A stretch of DNA of 39,834 nucleotides from contig JAEWSL010000009.1 in the NCBI GenBank assembly GCA_023398295.1, positions 1 to 39,834 on the forward strand. Direction: 5' to 3'. The notes under the pieces are model-generated. The model was given only the letters and a program-made list of their open reading frames with translations. It searched no databases and was not told the DNA's origin. Positions 23,697 through 31,918 of the stretch are shown here, piece by piece. Position 1 is the first letter of the stretch; each line of letters begins with the position of its first letter. This stretch comes from Elusimicrobiota bacterium. Its GTDB lineage: Bacteria; Elusimicrobiota; Elusimicrobia; Elusimicrobiales; Elusimicrobiaceae. Position numbers and translations under genes: made by a program.

Positions 23697-24929
23697 ATGA
23701 AATTAAAAATAAGCCTTGCTTTACTTTGTTTTGTTTGTTTGTGTTCTTGCAATAGGCCGCCTAAAGTGTGTAAGAATATCTGCTCCGAGGGACAGCAGCA
23801 GCGGCCGCTGCCGGATTGCTCGTGTTTTACCCCTCCGCCGCCGCCCCTTGTTAAGGCCGACGAAGATTTGCAGCTTAAACTTTTCAAGGCTGCTTTTGAC
23901 AACGATGCCGCTTTTATACAAGATCAGCTCAATAAAAATATAGACGTTAACAGCCCTATAGGAGTGGGGAAGGAAGCAAATTTCCTTTCTTTTCGGGCAG
24001 GGCTTACAAAATGTCCTCTTTTGTTTGATAATATCACTAAATACACAAACGATTTGACGTTGCTCTTTATATCCGTCTGCAGTTCAGGCAATGGAGTTTT
24101 TGACGTGCTGCTTAACGCAAGAGGTATTGACGTAAATATACCCACTTTTTCCATAACTCCGTATCGCGCGGCCCTCTTGAACGGGGATTCCTATAAAATA
24201 GGCGCGCTTTTGAAAAAGGGCGCTAAGCCTGATTTTACTTCCCCGGCAAACGATATGCGGCGTATGCTTAAAGCCAAAAATTACGACGCGGCAGCCGTTC
24301 TTATGAAATATGCGGAAGAAAACGGAATAAACGTAGGGGAGTCTTTCCCGACAATGGCTTCCGCCATTAAAGACGGGAACGAGAAGCTTATCACATTCTT
24401 AATTGACTTTGGCAAAATGAATCCCAGCGACGATAATTCCGAAACGGGACGGCCTTACCTCCTTGATATCGCCATGCTTGGCAGCCAGGATATTTTGAAA
24501 ACATTTGTAAGCGCCGGCGCGCCCATTGACTCCAGGGATTCAAAAGGGCTCAACGCGGCTATGCTGGTGATACAAACGCAGGGGGAGAAAGGCGCTGCAA
24601 TGGTAACTTTCCTTTTGCAGAACGGGCTTGATCCCAACTCTCAGGATACAAAGGGCAACTCCCTTCTTGTCTATGCCATAAATACGGGCAGCGTCCTGCT
24701 TGTGCAAAAAGTGCTAGAGAACGGCGCCGACGTAAATTTAAGCAATGCAAAAGGCAGAACGCCCCTTTTTACCGCGGCTGAAAGCAATAATATTGAAATT
24801 GTAAGACTGCTTTTAGAGTATGGCGCAAATCCTAAAACTAAAGATAAAAACGGCGTAACGCCGGCCCTTGCCGCAGTGCAGCTGGGCGATATGGAAATTT
24901 ACGATTTGCTTGAAGCGCAGAAAAGATAA
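23697..24929 (+). CDS. Ankyrin-repeat lipoprotein
   Basis: 410 residues. The signal peptide has lipobox L-C-S-C with lipidated Cys18, then a Cys- and Pro-rich segment (FTPPPPPL), then seven or more ankyrin-like repeats. The first ones are degenerate and the last three clear (FLLQNGLDPNSQDTKGNS, VLENGADVNLSNAKGRT, LLLEYGANPKTKDKNGVT). GGGAG lies 13 nt before the ATG, rather far. Together with 22780-23625 it forms a pair of envelope ankyrin proteins, one membrane-anchored and one lipid-anchored. Its role could be periplasmic scaffolding or host interaction; neither can be shown here. Confidence 0.85.
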   Translation: MKLKISLALLCFVCLCSCNRPPKVCKNICSEGQQQRPLPDCSCFTPPPPPLVKADEDLQLKLFKAAFDNDAAFIQDQLNKNIDVNSPIGVGKEANFLSFRAGLTKCPLLFDNITKYTNDLTLLFISVCSSGNGVFDVLLNARGIDVNIPTFSITPYRAALLNGDSYKIGALLKKGAKPDFTSPANDMRRMLKAKNYDAAAVLMKYAEENGINVGESFPTMASAIKDGNEKLITFLIDFGKMNPSDDNSETGRPYLLDIAMLGSQDILKTFVSAGAPIDSRDSKGLNAAMLVIQTQGEKGAAMVTFLLQNGLDPNSQDTKGNSLLVYAINTGSVLLVQKVLENGADVNLSNAKGRTPLFTAAESNNIEIVRLLLEYGANPKTKDKNGVTPALAAVQLGDMEIYDLLEAQKR

Positions 24930-24980
24930 CGCCGCTTTGCTTTTGCGTTTGTCTGCTTCTTGGAGATGCCTCTTCGGATA

Positions 24981-25010
24981 TTGACCGGGGGTTGTAAAAA
25001 CTGTTAAAAT
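24981..25010 (+). promoter_or_regulatory. Promoter of the lipoprotein gene at 25037
   Basis: TTGACC (24981-24986), an 18-bp spacer and extended -10 TGT-TAAAAT (25002-25010). A leader of about 20 nt contains the ribosome binding site ACGGGG. Confidence 0.6.
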
Positions 25011-25036
25011 CTAAGTAAATTATAACGGGGTGCTTT

Positions 25037-25738
25037 ATGAAAATCAGAAAATTTATGCTGTTGCCGTCTGTTTTAGCTGTTTTGACGGCAGGCTTGCTTG
25101 CCGGCTGCGGCTCTGGCAAAGAAAAAAACGGCCTTCCCGCAGGGACTTCAAAAGTGCCTCTTGTTGAAACCGCCTATGTTGAGGATATGCTGGACAATTT
25201 GCTGCTTATAAAAATGTTTCTGGAAAATTATCAGCTGAATAAAGGTTCTTTTCCGGAGAATCTTAAACCGCTTAACTATCCCGGACTTCAGCTTTTTTCC
25301 ACAGGAGGGAGCAAAGATACCGTCATAGGCTCTCTGCCGGAAAAATATTACCGCGTAAGATATGAGCCGACCTCTTTTGGCAATGAAAACTTTCCCCTTA
25401 TATATATAACCTATACGCCTGATAATAAAATGTCCTCCGCGGAAAAATACGCGGCCCTGCAGTACGCTAAAGGGGAATTTTCCTGCGTTGCCGGCGTTGA
25501 CTCTCCCAACGCTAACGCCGCTTGCTTGCGCTTCAAATCCGCCGCCGATAAAACAAACCCGCTTAAAAATTTTTACGGCTTAGGCAAATATGTAGAAAAT
25601 AAAAATACGGAGCCCCTTACATGGAAACTGCAAGAACTTTTGCAGGAGGCCGCCAAAAAAGACACTAAAACTGCTCAAAAAGTAAGCGGCGGCATAAAAG
25701 TTTCCGGCGGCATAAAAAGCTCTGACAAAAATAAGTAA
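25037..25738 (+). CDS. Lipoprotein with pilin-like globular part, unknown function
   Basis: 233 residues. Lipobox L-A-G-C with lipidated Cys24. Residues 60-90 (MFLENYQLNKGSFPENLKPL) resemble the end of the alpha helix and the Y-x-x-N-G-x-[YF]-P motif of pilin globular domains, and later segments keep a tyrosine-rich pattern and two Cys. The C-terminus ends in a short repeat, VSGGIK twice. It may be a lipid-anchored relative of the pilins, but the helix for assembly is replaced by the lipoprotein signal. ACGGGG precedes the ATG and a strong terminator follows at 25759. Confidence 0.7.
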   Translation: MKIRKFMLLPSVLAVLTAGLLAGCGSGKEKNGLPAGTSKVPLVETAYVEDMLDNLLLIKMFLENYQLNKGSFPENLKPLNYPGLQLFSTGGSKDTVIGSLPEKYYRVRYEPTSFGNENFPLIYITYTPDNKMSSAEKYAALQYAKGEFSCVAGVDSPNANAACLRFKSAADKTNPLKNFYGLGKYVENKNTEPLTWKLQELLQEAAKKDTKTAQKVSGGIKVSGGIKSSDKNK

Positions 25739-25758
25739 TTAGCATGTAATTTTATAAA

Positions 25759-25799
25759 AAAGAAAGTCTGCCTTTAATAAGGCAGGCTTTCTTTTTTTT
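25759..25799 (+). terminator. Strong terminator after the 25037 lipoprotein gene
   Basis: A 16-bp stem, AAAGAAAGTCTGCCTT with its complement (one G-U pair) and a 4-nt loop, followed by an extended T-run to 25799. Confidence 0.9.
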
Positions 25800-25870
25800 A
25801 CGCCCGCGCTCGCAAAACTCCGCGCGGGGCGGCGTTCGGCCGCTGCGGGGCGGCGGCGGTTTGCGGCGCG

Positions 25871-26509
25871 CTAGAAATAAACCGCCGCGCCGACTGCGAT
25901 AAAATCTTTTCCCGCAAGAAGGACAAGAGAAACGTTTTTAAGCGGCAGGATATCGTCTAACCTGCGGTCGGCTGCGGCGGCGGGGCCGTTCTTGAAAGCA
26001 AACGCCGCCCCGGCCCCAAAACGCTTAAAATAAAATATTCTTGCTCCTACAAAAAAATCCCCCCCGCCTTTTGCGTAGAGCGCGCCGCCAAAAGGTCTTA
26101 AAGTGAAACCTTTATCGGTTAAATTTATTTTAACGTCGTCTTGCTCTGTTTGCAGGATTTCGGCGCGGCCCTCCTCGGGCAGAAAATAAGATTGCGTTGT
26201 TACCGTCCCTAAATCTGCGTTTTGCGCTTTTGTTGTCTGGCTTTCCTCCTCGGAGGGAGGTGGGTTTTCCGCTCCCGAAGCGCTTTTTGCTCCGCTGTTT
26301 GCCCGCGCCGCGCTTTGCGCCGCGGCGCGGTATTTGTAAATTATCTTATTGCCGCTTATGGTGATTTTACGTTTTAGGCCCTCCTCCAAAGAAGCGTTTT
26401 GGGAGGAGAGGTTTTCCAGTCGGCGTTCCTTTATTTTAAGCGTAATAAAAAGATAAAGGCAAAGCCCGCAGATAACTATTATAATTATATTTTTAATCTT
26501 GGATATCAT
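25871..26509 (-). CDS. Membrane-anchored coiled-coil protein, lysis-cassette-like
   Basis: 212 residues. One N-terminal membrane helix (about 8-24), a short coiled coil (27-50), a Pro/Ser/Glu/Ala linker (about 65-95), and a C-terminal part with alternating Gly/aromatic strands ending in AVYF. Its ATG overlaps the stop of the peptidase M15 gene (4-bp ATGA), so it is translated with it. Small anchored proteins paired with endolysins are typical of phage or bacteriocin lysis cassettes, and some Bacteroidetes-type phage proteins share this coiled-coil plus strand-rich layout. No other phage gene is in the window. Confidence 0.6.
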   Translation of the reverse strand: MISKIKNIIIIVICGLCLYLFITLKIKERRLENLSSQNASLEEGLKRKITISGNKIIYKYRAAAQSAARANSGAKSASGAENPPPSEEESQTTKAQNADLGTVTTQSYFLPEEGRAEILQTEQDDVKINLTDKGFTLRPFGGALYAKGGGDFFVGARIFYFKRFGAGAAFAFKNGPAAAADRRLDDILPLKNVSLVLLAGKDFIAVGAAVYF

Positions 26510-26991
26510 ATTTTTGCGTCCTTGTCGGAAAGTAGTTTTTTGCCGCCATTTATTTCAAAACTCTGTCCGCATTTTGACAAAGGGCGAAACGGCGCGCCCA
26601 GAGAAATATGCAGCCAGCCTTCTTCCAAAATAAGCTGGCCGTAATGCAAAAATTTATTTTGCCTCAGGACTTCATAGGCTTCTTTTAGGGAAGTTCGCGC
26701 GTTTGAGCCAAGGCAGCATAGCGGGATAAAATCCGCCGCCTGCCCGAGCAGATGCTGCGATGTCTTTGCTCCGCCTGCGCTTTCATTGTGCGCGGGGCAT
26801 CTTAAAGCGCAGGTAACGACAAGCGGGCAGGCCAGGGCAAAACGCGCGGGCTCAAGCAGGTAATTTGCGAGCACCGAGAGAGGCAAAATAAATTTTTGCG
26901 CGAGCGCGCGGTTTTGTTTTTGATATAGGAGGTTTGTTGAGCGGGTAAGTTCGCCCAGGGTAAAATTTGGGGATAAAAGAGTATCTTTCAT
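26506..26991 (-). CDS. Peptidase M15 family protein (endolysin-like)
   Basis: 161 residues. The M15 zinc ligands are visible: His80 and Asp87 in SQHLLGQAADF, and His128 in EGWLHIS, with the N-terminal TLGELTRS segment common in phage-type M15A/M15_3 peptidases that cut peptidoglycan stem peptides. There is no signal peptide, as expected for an endolysin needing a holin or other export. No Shine-Dalgarno sequence is seen before the ATG. It overlaps the membrane protein gene by 4 bp (see 25871-26509). It may be a prophage leftover or a domesticated cell-wall enzyme. Confidence 0.82.
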   Translation of the reverse strand: MKDTLLSPNFTLGELTRSTNLLYQKQNRALAQKFILPLSVLANYLLEPARFALACPLVVTCALRCPAHNESAGGAKTSQHLLGQAADFIPLCCLGSNARTSLKEAYEVLRQNKFLHYGQLILEEGWLHISLGAPFRPLSKCGQSFEINGGKKLLSDKDAKI

Positions 26992-27204
26992 AACAGGAAA
27001 TATTGTGGCTTTTTAAGGCGGCTCTTTGAGTTTTTTTGCTTTGCGCTTTTGCGGCGCGCAAATTGCATATTTTGCGGTTTTACGTCGGAGGACTACTTGT
27101 TTATTATAGCAAAAAAGCCGTTGTATTTGCAAATTATTTATATAATAAAATGATAAAATGCTAAAATATAAGCCACAGAGTATTATAAGTTAAGCGAGGT
27201 TTTT

Positions 27205-28407
27205 ATGCAGCCCAGAGAAGATAACGCAGAGATAAGCCGAGAAGTCAAAGACGCCGTTGCGGTTTTAAAGCGCGGCTGTATTGATTTGGTCAGCGAAGAA
27301 GAGCTTGCAAAAAAACTTGCAAGCGGCAAAAAACTGCGCATTAAACTGGGCGCGGACCCTACCAGCGCGGACCTGCATTTGGGGCACAGCGTAGTCTTAA
27401 ACAAACTGCGCGCATTCCAGGATTTGGGGCATACCGCCGTTTTGGTTATCGGCGATTTTACCGCAAGCGTGGGAGATCCTTCCGGCCGCGATTCTACGCG
27501 TCCCGTTTTGGCGCGCGAGCAGATTATGCAAAACGCCATAACTTATACCGAGCAGGTTTTCAAAATCCTTGACAGCGAAAAAACTGAGGTCCGCTTCAAC
27601 AGCGAGTGGCTGGATAAATTTATTTCGTCCAAAGAAATTTTGGGCACTTTAAGTAAAGTAACCGTTTCGCAGGTTTTGGAAAGGGACGATTTTAAGAAAA
27701 GAATTAAAGAAGGCAGCCCCATATCCCTGCTTGAGGTTATGTACAGCTTGTTTCAAGGGCAGGACTCCGTCGCCTTAAAAGCCGACGTTGAGCTGGGCGG
27801 CACAGACCAGATTTTTAATTTACTCGTCGGCAGGCAGCTGCAAAAAAATAACGGACAGGAGCCGCAGGTTGTTATGACTTTACCCCTTTTGGTGGGTACC
27901 GACGGGGCTAAAAAAATGTCAAAATCCTACGGCAATTACATCGGCCTTAACGACGCGCCGACGGATATGTTTGGCAAAGTAATGTCAATTTCAGACGAAG
28001 CTATGCTGCAATACTACGAACTTCTTACCTTAGAGGATTTGGACGCCATTAGGCAAAAACACCCTATGGAAGCTAAAAAAGAATTAGCCTCGCTTATGGT
28101 GCGCAAATTTTGGGGGGACGCCGCCGCAAAAAGCGCGCGTGAAGATTTTGAAAACGTATTTTCAAAGAAGGAGCTTCCTCAGCAAATAGAGGAAGTAACC
28201 CCCGCGCCCGACGACAACTACAGTTCTCTTCTTGTTAATCTGGGAGTTGCCAAAAGCAAAAACGAGGCGCGCCGCCTTATTATGCAGGGCGCCGTCAAAA
28301 TTGACGGCGTTAAACTGGAAAACGACGGCCCCGTGGTTATCTCGGCCGAAGTTCCCGCCGTAATGCAAATAGGCAAAAGACATTTTTTCAAATTGAAAAA
28401 ACAATAA
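27205..28407 (+). CDS. tyrS: Tyrosyl-tRNA synthetase
   Basis: 400 residues. Class I synthetase: HLGH (58-61) and KMSKS (237-241) are the two ATP-binding signatures, GGTDQIFN follows the tyrosine pocket, and the last 65 residues form an S4 RNA-binding domain. The length fits the TyrZ-type clade. GCGAGG is about 5 nt before the ATG, and an extended -10 (TGC-TAAAAT) lies near 27160. It is followed after 6 bp by mltG, so the two share a transcript. Confidence 0.95.
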   Translation: MQPREDNAEISREVKDAVAVLKRGCIDLVSEEELAKKLASGKKLRIKLGADPTSADLHLGHSVVLNKLRAFQDLGHTAVLVIGDFTASVGDPSGRDSTRPVLAREQIMQNAITYTEQVFKILDSEKTEVRFNSEWLDKFISSKEILGTLSKVTVSQVLERDDFKKRIKEGSPISLLEVMYSLFQGQDSVALKADVELGGTDQIFNLLVGRQLQKNNGQEPQVVMTLPLLVGTDGAKKMSKSYGNYIGLNDAPTDMFGKVMSISDEAMLQYYELLTLEDLDAIRQKHPMEAKKELASLMVRKFWGDAAAKSAREDFENVFSKKELPQQIEEVTPAPDDNYSSLLVNLGVAKSKNEARRLIMQGAVKIDGVKLENDGPVVISAEVPAVMQIGKRHFFKLKKQ

Positions 28408-28413
28408 AACCCG

Positions 28414-29376
28414 ATGAGAAAACTTATTATCGTTCTGATAATTTTATGCCTTTGCATCGTTCCCTTTGGCATATACCGCCACTTTAATAATAAAGGCGAA
28501 GCGGTGCAGGTTGAAATACCCCAAGGCCTGCCCGCCGGCAAAATTGCCGACCTGCTTAAAGAAAAAAACATAATTGAAAGCACTTTATGGTTTAAGATAT
28601 GCCTTAAATTCAGCGGCGCCGCCCCTCTTCTGAGAAGCGGCGTTTTTAATCTTAATAAAAACACCTCCTCCTGCGAGGTTATCTGGCGTTTGACTACCGA
28701 TTCGGGCGCAGAATTGCAAAAAGTCGTCATACTTGAAGGCTGGCGCAGCGAGGAGATTGCCGAAGAGCTGCTTAAAAATAGAGTAATAGAAGATTTAACT
28801 TCCTTTGTCCAAACTGTCCAGCAGGAAGAGGCGGAAGGCTATCTTTTCCCGTCCACTTATTTGTTCAGGAAAAACACTTCCCCCAAAGAAATAATTAAGG
28901 TTATGACAGACGAGTACCGCAAACAAGTTTCCCCACTTATTTCTCAAGCCGCCCCCTCTTTAAGCGAGCGGGAGATTTTGACGCTTGCCTCAATTGTGGA
29001 GCGCGAAGCTATTTTTGACGACGAACGCCCTAAAATTGCCGCCGTTTATCTAAACCGCCTTAAGATAGGCAAACGCCTTGAGGCCGATCCCACCGTCCAG
29101 TACGCCCTCGGTTTTAACGTGCCCGAAAACAGGCATTGGAAGAAGAATCTTACCCTCCAGGACTTGCGCTGCGATTCCCCTTTTAACACTTATCGCAACG
29201 CCGGTCTGCCGCCTGCGCCTATTGCAAATCCCAGCCTGAGTTCCATTAAAGCCGTTTTGAACCCCCAGCCCGATTTCCCCGCGCTTTATTTTGTGGCCGA
29301 TAATACGGGGAGGCATGTATTTAGCAGGACGTATGATCAGCATATTAAGAATATACGCGCCGTCCGCTCAAAGTAA
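28414..29376 (+). CDS. mltG: Endolytic murein transglycosylase MltG
   Basis: 320 residues, a normal length for MltG/YceG. An N-terminal membrane helix (about 3-20), a LysM-like subdomain (about 30-100), then the YceG catalytic domain with LASIVEREA, whose first Glu (about 196) is the catalytic one. The conserved LEADPTVQYAL and SPFNTYRNAGLPPAPIANP segments follow. It cuts nascent glycan strands in the inner membrane and sets their length. It starts 6 bp after the tyrS stop, without its own clear ribosome binding site. Confidence 0.95.
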   Translation: MRKLIIVLIILCLCIVPFGIYRHFNNKGEAVQVEIPQGLPAGKIADLLKEKNIIESTLWFKICLKFSGAAPLLRSGVFNLNKNTSSCEVIWRLTTDSGAELQKVVILEGWRSEEIAEELLKNRVIEDLTSFVQTVQQEEAEGYLFPSTYLFRKNTSPKEIIKVMTDEYRKQVSPLISQAAPSLSEREILTLASIVEREAIFDDERPKIAAVYLNRLKIGKRLEADPTVQYALGFNVPENRHWKKNLTLQDLRCDSPFNTYRNAGLPPAPIANPSLSSIKAVLNPQPDFPALYFVADNTGRHVFSRTYDQHIKNIRAVRSK

Positions 29377-29855
29377 TTGACCAACGACGGTTTGGTGTTA
29401 ACGACAGATGGGGACAGCGCACAATTTTCCATTCTTTTGGTTGTGCGCTTGGGCGCACCCTTGGTAAATAAGCTAAGATTGGCAAATGCCAAGCTTCGCA
29501 TTTACAATTAAACAGAAGAATTAAGAGGCTTTGCTCCCTTCTTCGTTGGTACGCGTCGCTCATAAGAAAACGAAAAAATCATCGCAAATCTGAAAAATCG
29601 CACAGGTAACATAAATAGGCGCTTGACGAACGGACAGCGCTCCTGCGTCGCGCAATGCAAATTTACCCAGATATGGAAAATTGTGCGCCCGACATATCTT
29701 CCGTTAACACAAAATGCTGTTGTCGTGTTTCTGCTGTTAAACTGGAAAAGCGAAGCTTGGACGTTGCGGACATTAGCTTATTTGCGTATGGCGTGCAGTT
29801 GGCACGCGGGCCAAAAGAATGCGCTCAAGCGCACAGCCAAAAAATATTGCCATAA
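29377..29855. repeat. Dispersed modular repeat, locus D (two opposed units)
   Basis: This fills the whole gap between mltG and the cdsA promoter. The minus-strand part (29377-29660) matches locus C block by block; its unit ends in hairpin GTGCGC-ccaa-GCGCAC. The plus-strand part (29675-29855) carries GGAAAATTGTGCGC, GTTAACAC, then a unit with AAAAGCGAAGCTTGG and hairpin GCGTGC-agttg-GCACGC. The two halves share modules in opposite directions, so the locus can fold on itself. Incidental open frames at 29345-29563 and 29623-30180 are not called. Confidence 0.75.
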
Positions 29856-29857
29856 AT

Positions 29858-29866
29858 TGCTACAAT
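29858..29866 (+). promoter_or_regulatory. Extended -10 promoter of cdsA
   Basis: TGC-TACAAT at 29858-29866 ends 6 nt before the ATG at 29873, with no Shine-Dalgarno sequence. It is the same leaderless geometry as at rfbB and the ABC exporter. Confidence 0.5.
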
Positions 29867-29872
29867 GTATCT

Positions 29873-30700
29873 ATGCTTCTTCCCAGAATAATAACCGCGC
29901 TGGCGGGTATCCCGCTGGTCATTGCCGCAATCCATTACGGCGGCGTTTTCTTTATGGCGTTTGTTGCCGCCGTCATCATACTTTGTCTTTACGAGTATGG
30001 TCTGATTTTACTGACCGCAAAAAAACCCGTCAGCAGGAGCGGCCTGATAATATTTGGCGCGCTGATAACCTTGGGCGCGCTTGCCGCGCCTTTATCGGCT
30101 TCCTCCTCGGCCGACTGCGGGCTTTGCAACGTAAGCGGGTTTTTTATAGCGCTTACCTTATGCGGCATTTTCTTCCTTGAGATGGCTTTGCCAAACCGCT
30201 CCATAGAGCGCGTGGCCAATACTCTTTTGGGCGTAATTTTAATACCGTGGGCTCTGGCGCACCTTATAAATATCCGTCTGCTGGGCCCTTACGGGGAATA
30301 CTTCGTTTACATAATGTTCATTACCGTTTGGACTTCCGATACGGCGGCGTACTTCGTCGGCAGGTTTCTGGGCAGAACAGCCCTTAACAAACAGGTCAGC
30401 CCTAAGAAAACGTGGGAGGGCGCAATAGGCGGCGTTATCTTCGGCACGGGGGCGGCGTTGCTCTGCTGGGATTTATTTTTCCCGTGGTACATTACCTTTA
30501 CGCAGGCTTTGATTTTAGGCGTTTTGATAAGCGTTATCGGCATTGTTTCGGATTTGGCGGAATCTCTTATAAAAAGAAGTTCGGGGGTCAAAGACTCCTC
30601 CAATATTCTTCCTGGGCACGGCGGCGTTTTGGACAGGTTTGATTCCTTGCTGCTTAGCGCGCCCGTAATTTATTATGTGCTTTTGCTTATGATAAAGTGA
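29873..30700 (+). CDS. cdsA: Phosphatidate cytidylyltransferase
   Basis: 275 residues from the ATG at 29873; an in-frame start further upstream at 29819 lies in the repeat and is rejected. About eight membrane helices. The CdsA signature SLIKRSSGVKDSSN...LPGHGGVLDRFDS is complete. It makes CDP-diacylglycerol from phosphatidic acid and CTP in the inner membrane, the first committed step of phospholipid headgroup synthesis. It is followed by dxr with a 1-bp gap (TGA-t-ATG), so the two are coupled. Confidence 0.95.
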   Translation: MLLPRIITALAGIPLVIAAIHYGGVFFMAFVAAVIILCLYEYGLILLTAKKPVSRSGLIIFGALITLGALAAPLSASSSADCGLCNVSGFFIALTLCGIFFLEMALPNRSIERVANTLLGVILIPWALAHLINIRLLGPYGEYFVYIMFITVWTSDTAAYFVGRFLGRTALNKQVSPKKTWEGAIGGVIFGTGAALLCWDLFFPWYITFTQALILGVLISVIGIVSDLAESLIKRSSGVKDSSNILPGHGGVLDRFDSLLLSAPVIYYVLLLMIK

Positions 30701-30701
30701 T

Positions 30702-31883
30702 ATGAAAAATATTGTTATACTGGGTTCCACCGGTTCCATAGGCGTATCCGCGCTTGACGTTATAGCGGGGCTCGGCGCAGATTACCGCGTTTTAGCTTTA
30801 AGCGCAAATAAAAATACGGAGCTTTTTTTAGCCCAGGTAAAAACATTTCGTCCGCAGATAGCAGTCGTCACCGACGCGGAAAGTTTTGAAAAAGTAAAAG
30901 GCAAAATTCCCCCTCACACAAAGCTGCTTGGGCCCGGCATAGAGCCGCTTATATTTCTTTCTATTTTGCCAGAGGCCGATTTAATTATCAACGGCCTTGT
31001 CGGAGCGGTGGGTTTTGTGCCGCTTATAAGCGCAATTAAGGCGGGCAAGACTATTGCCCTTGCAAATAAAGAGCCTATTGTTATGGCCGGCCGCGCAATT
31101 ATGGACGAATGCCGCCGCTGGAACGCAACCATAATACCCGTTGACTCGGAGCCTTCTGCCGTCTTCCAGTCCCTTGAAAACGCAGACAGTAAATCCTACT
31201 TCAAAGCCGCGCGCGAAATTGAGCGCGTTTTGCTTACCGCAAGCGGTGGCCCGTTTCTTAAACACAAAGGTTCTTTAGACGGCGTTACGCCGCAGCAGGC
31301 GCTTGCGCACCCGCGCTGGCGCATGGGTAAAAAGATTACGGTAGACTCCGCCACTTTGATGAACAAAGGCTTTGAAACTATTGAGATAATGCACCTCTTT
31401 AATATCCCCCTGGAGAAGATAAAAATAGTTATACATCCGCAGTCCATAGTGCACTCCGCCGTGGAATATCACGACGGCAGCATTTTGGCCCAGCTCTCAA
31501 ATCCGGATATGCGCCTGCCGATACAATATGCTATTACTTATCCCCAAAGGCTGCCTTCGCCGGTAAAGCATCTTTCCATAGAGGAAATGTCAAAATTGGA
31601 ATTTAGCGAGCCGGCTTTGGATAAAATGCCCTGCCTGCGCCTTGCTCTTGACGCCGCAAAACGCGGCGGCGCTTATCCTGCCGTTTTAAGCGCGGCAGAC
31701 GAAGTGGCCGTAAACGCTTTCTTAGACGGTAAAATTACTTTTACCCAAATCCCCAAACTGATAAGCGCGGTAATTGACCAGCACAAGGGCGATGAAAAAC
31801 CCCTATCCCTAACTTCCGCCGCGCAGGCCAATAATTGGGGCAAAGAAAAGGCCGAAAGCCTGCTTGTTTCCAAAAAGTTTTAG
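30702..31883 (+). CDS. dxr: 1-deoxy-D-xylulose 5-phosphate reductoisomerase
   Basis: 393 residues. N-terminal NADPH-binding GSTGSIG, then ANKEPIVMAG, the metal/substrate segment PVDSEPSAVFQ, TASGGPFL and TVDSATLMNKGFE. It makes MEP, the first committed intermediate of isoprenoid synthesis, feeding undecaprenyl phosphate for the peptidoglycan and O-antigen genes here. The cdsA-dxr order is common in bacteria and is usually followed by rseP; here the convergent cdd follows instead. Confidence 0.96.
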   Translation: MKNIVILGSTGSIGVSALDVIAGLGADYRVLALSANKNTELFLAQVKTFRPQIAVVTDAESFEKVKGKIPPHTKLLGPGIEPLIFLSILPEADLIINGLVGAVGFVPLISAIKAGKTIALANKEPIVMAGRAIMDECRRWNATIIPVDSEPSAVFQSLENADSKSYFKAAREIERVLLTASGGPFLKHKGSLDGVTPQQALAHPRWRMGKKITVDSATLMNKGFETIEIMHLFNIPLEKIKIVIHPQSIVHSAVEYHDGSILAQLSNPDMRLPIQYAITYPQRLPSPVKHLSIEEMSKLEFSEPALDKMPCLRLALDAAKRGGAYPAVLSAADEVAVNAFLDGKITFTQIPKLISAVIDQHKGDEKPLSLTSAAQANNWGKEKAESLLVSKKF

Positions 31884-31918
31884 CAGACGTTTCAGCCTTT
31901 TTTTATTGTTTCAAATGG

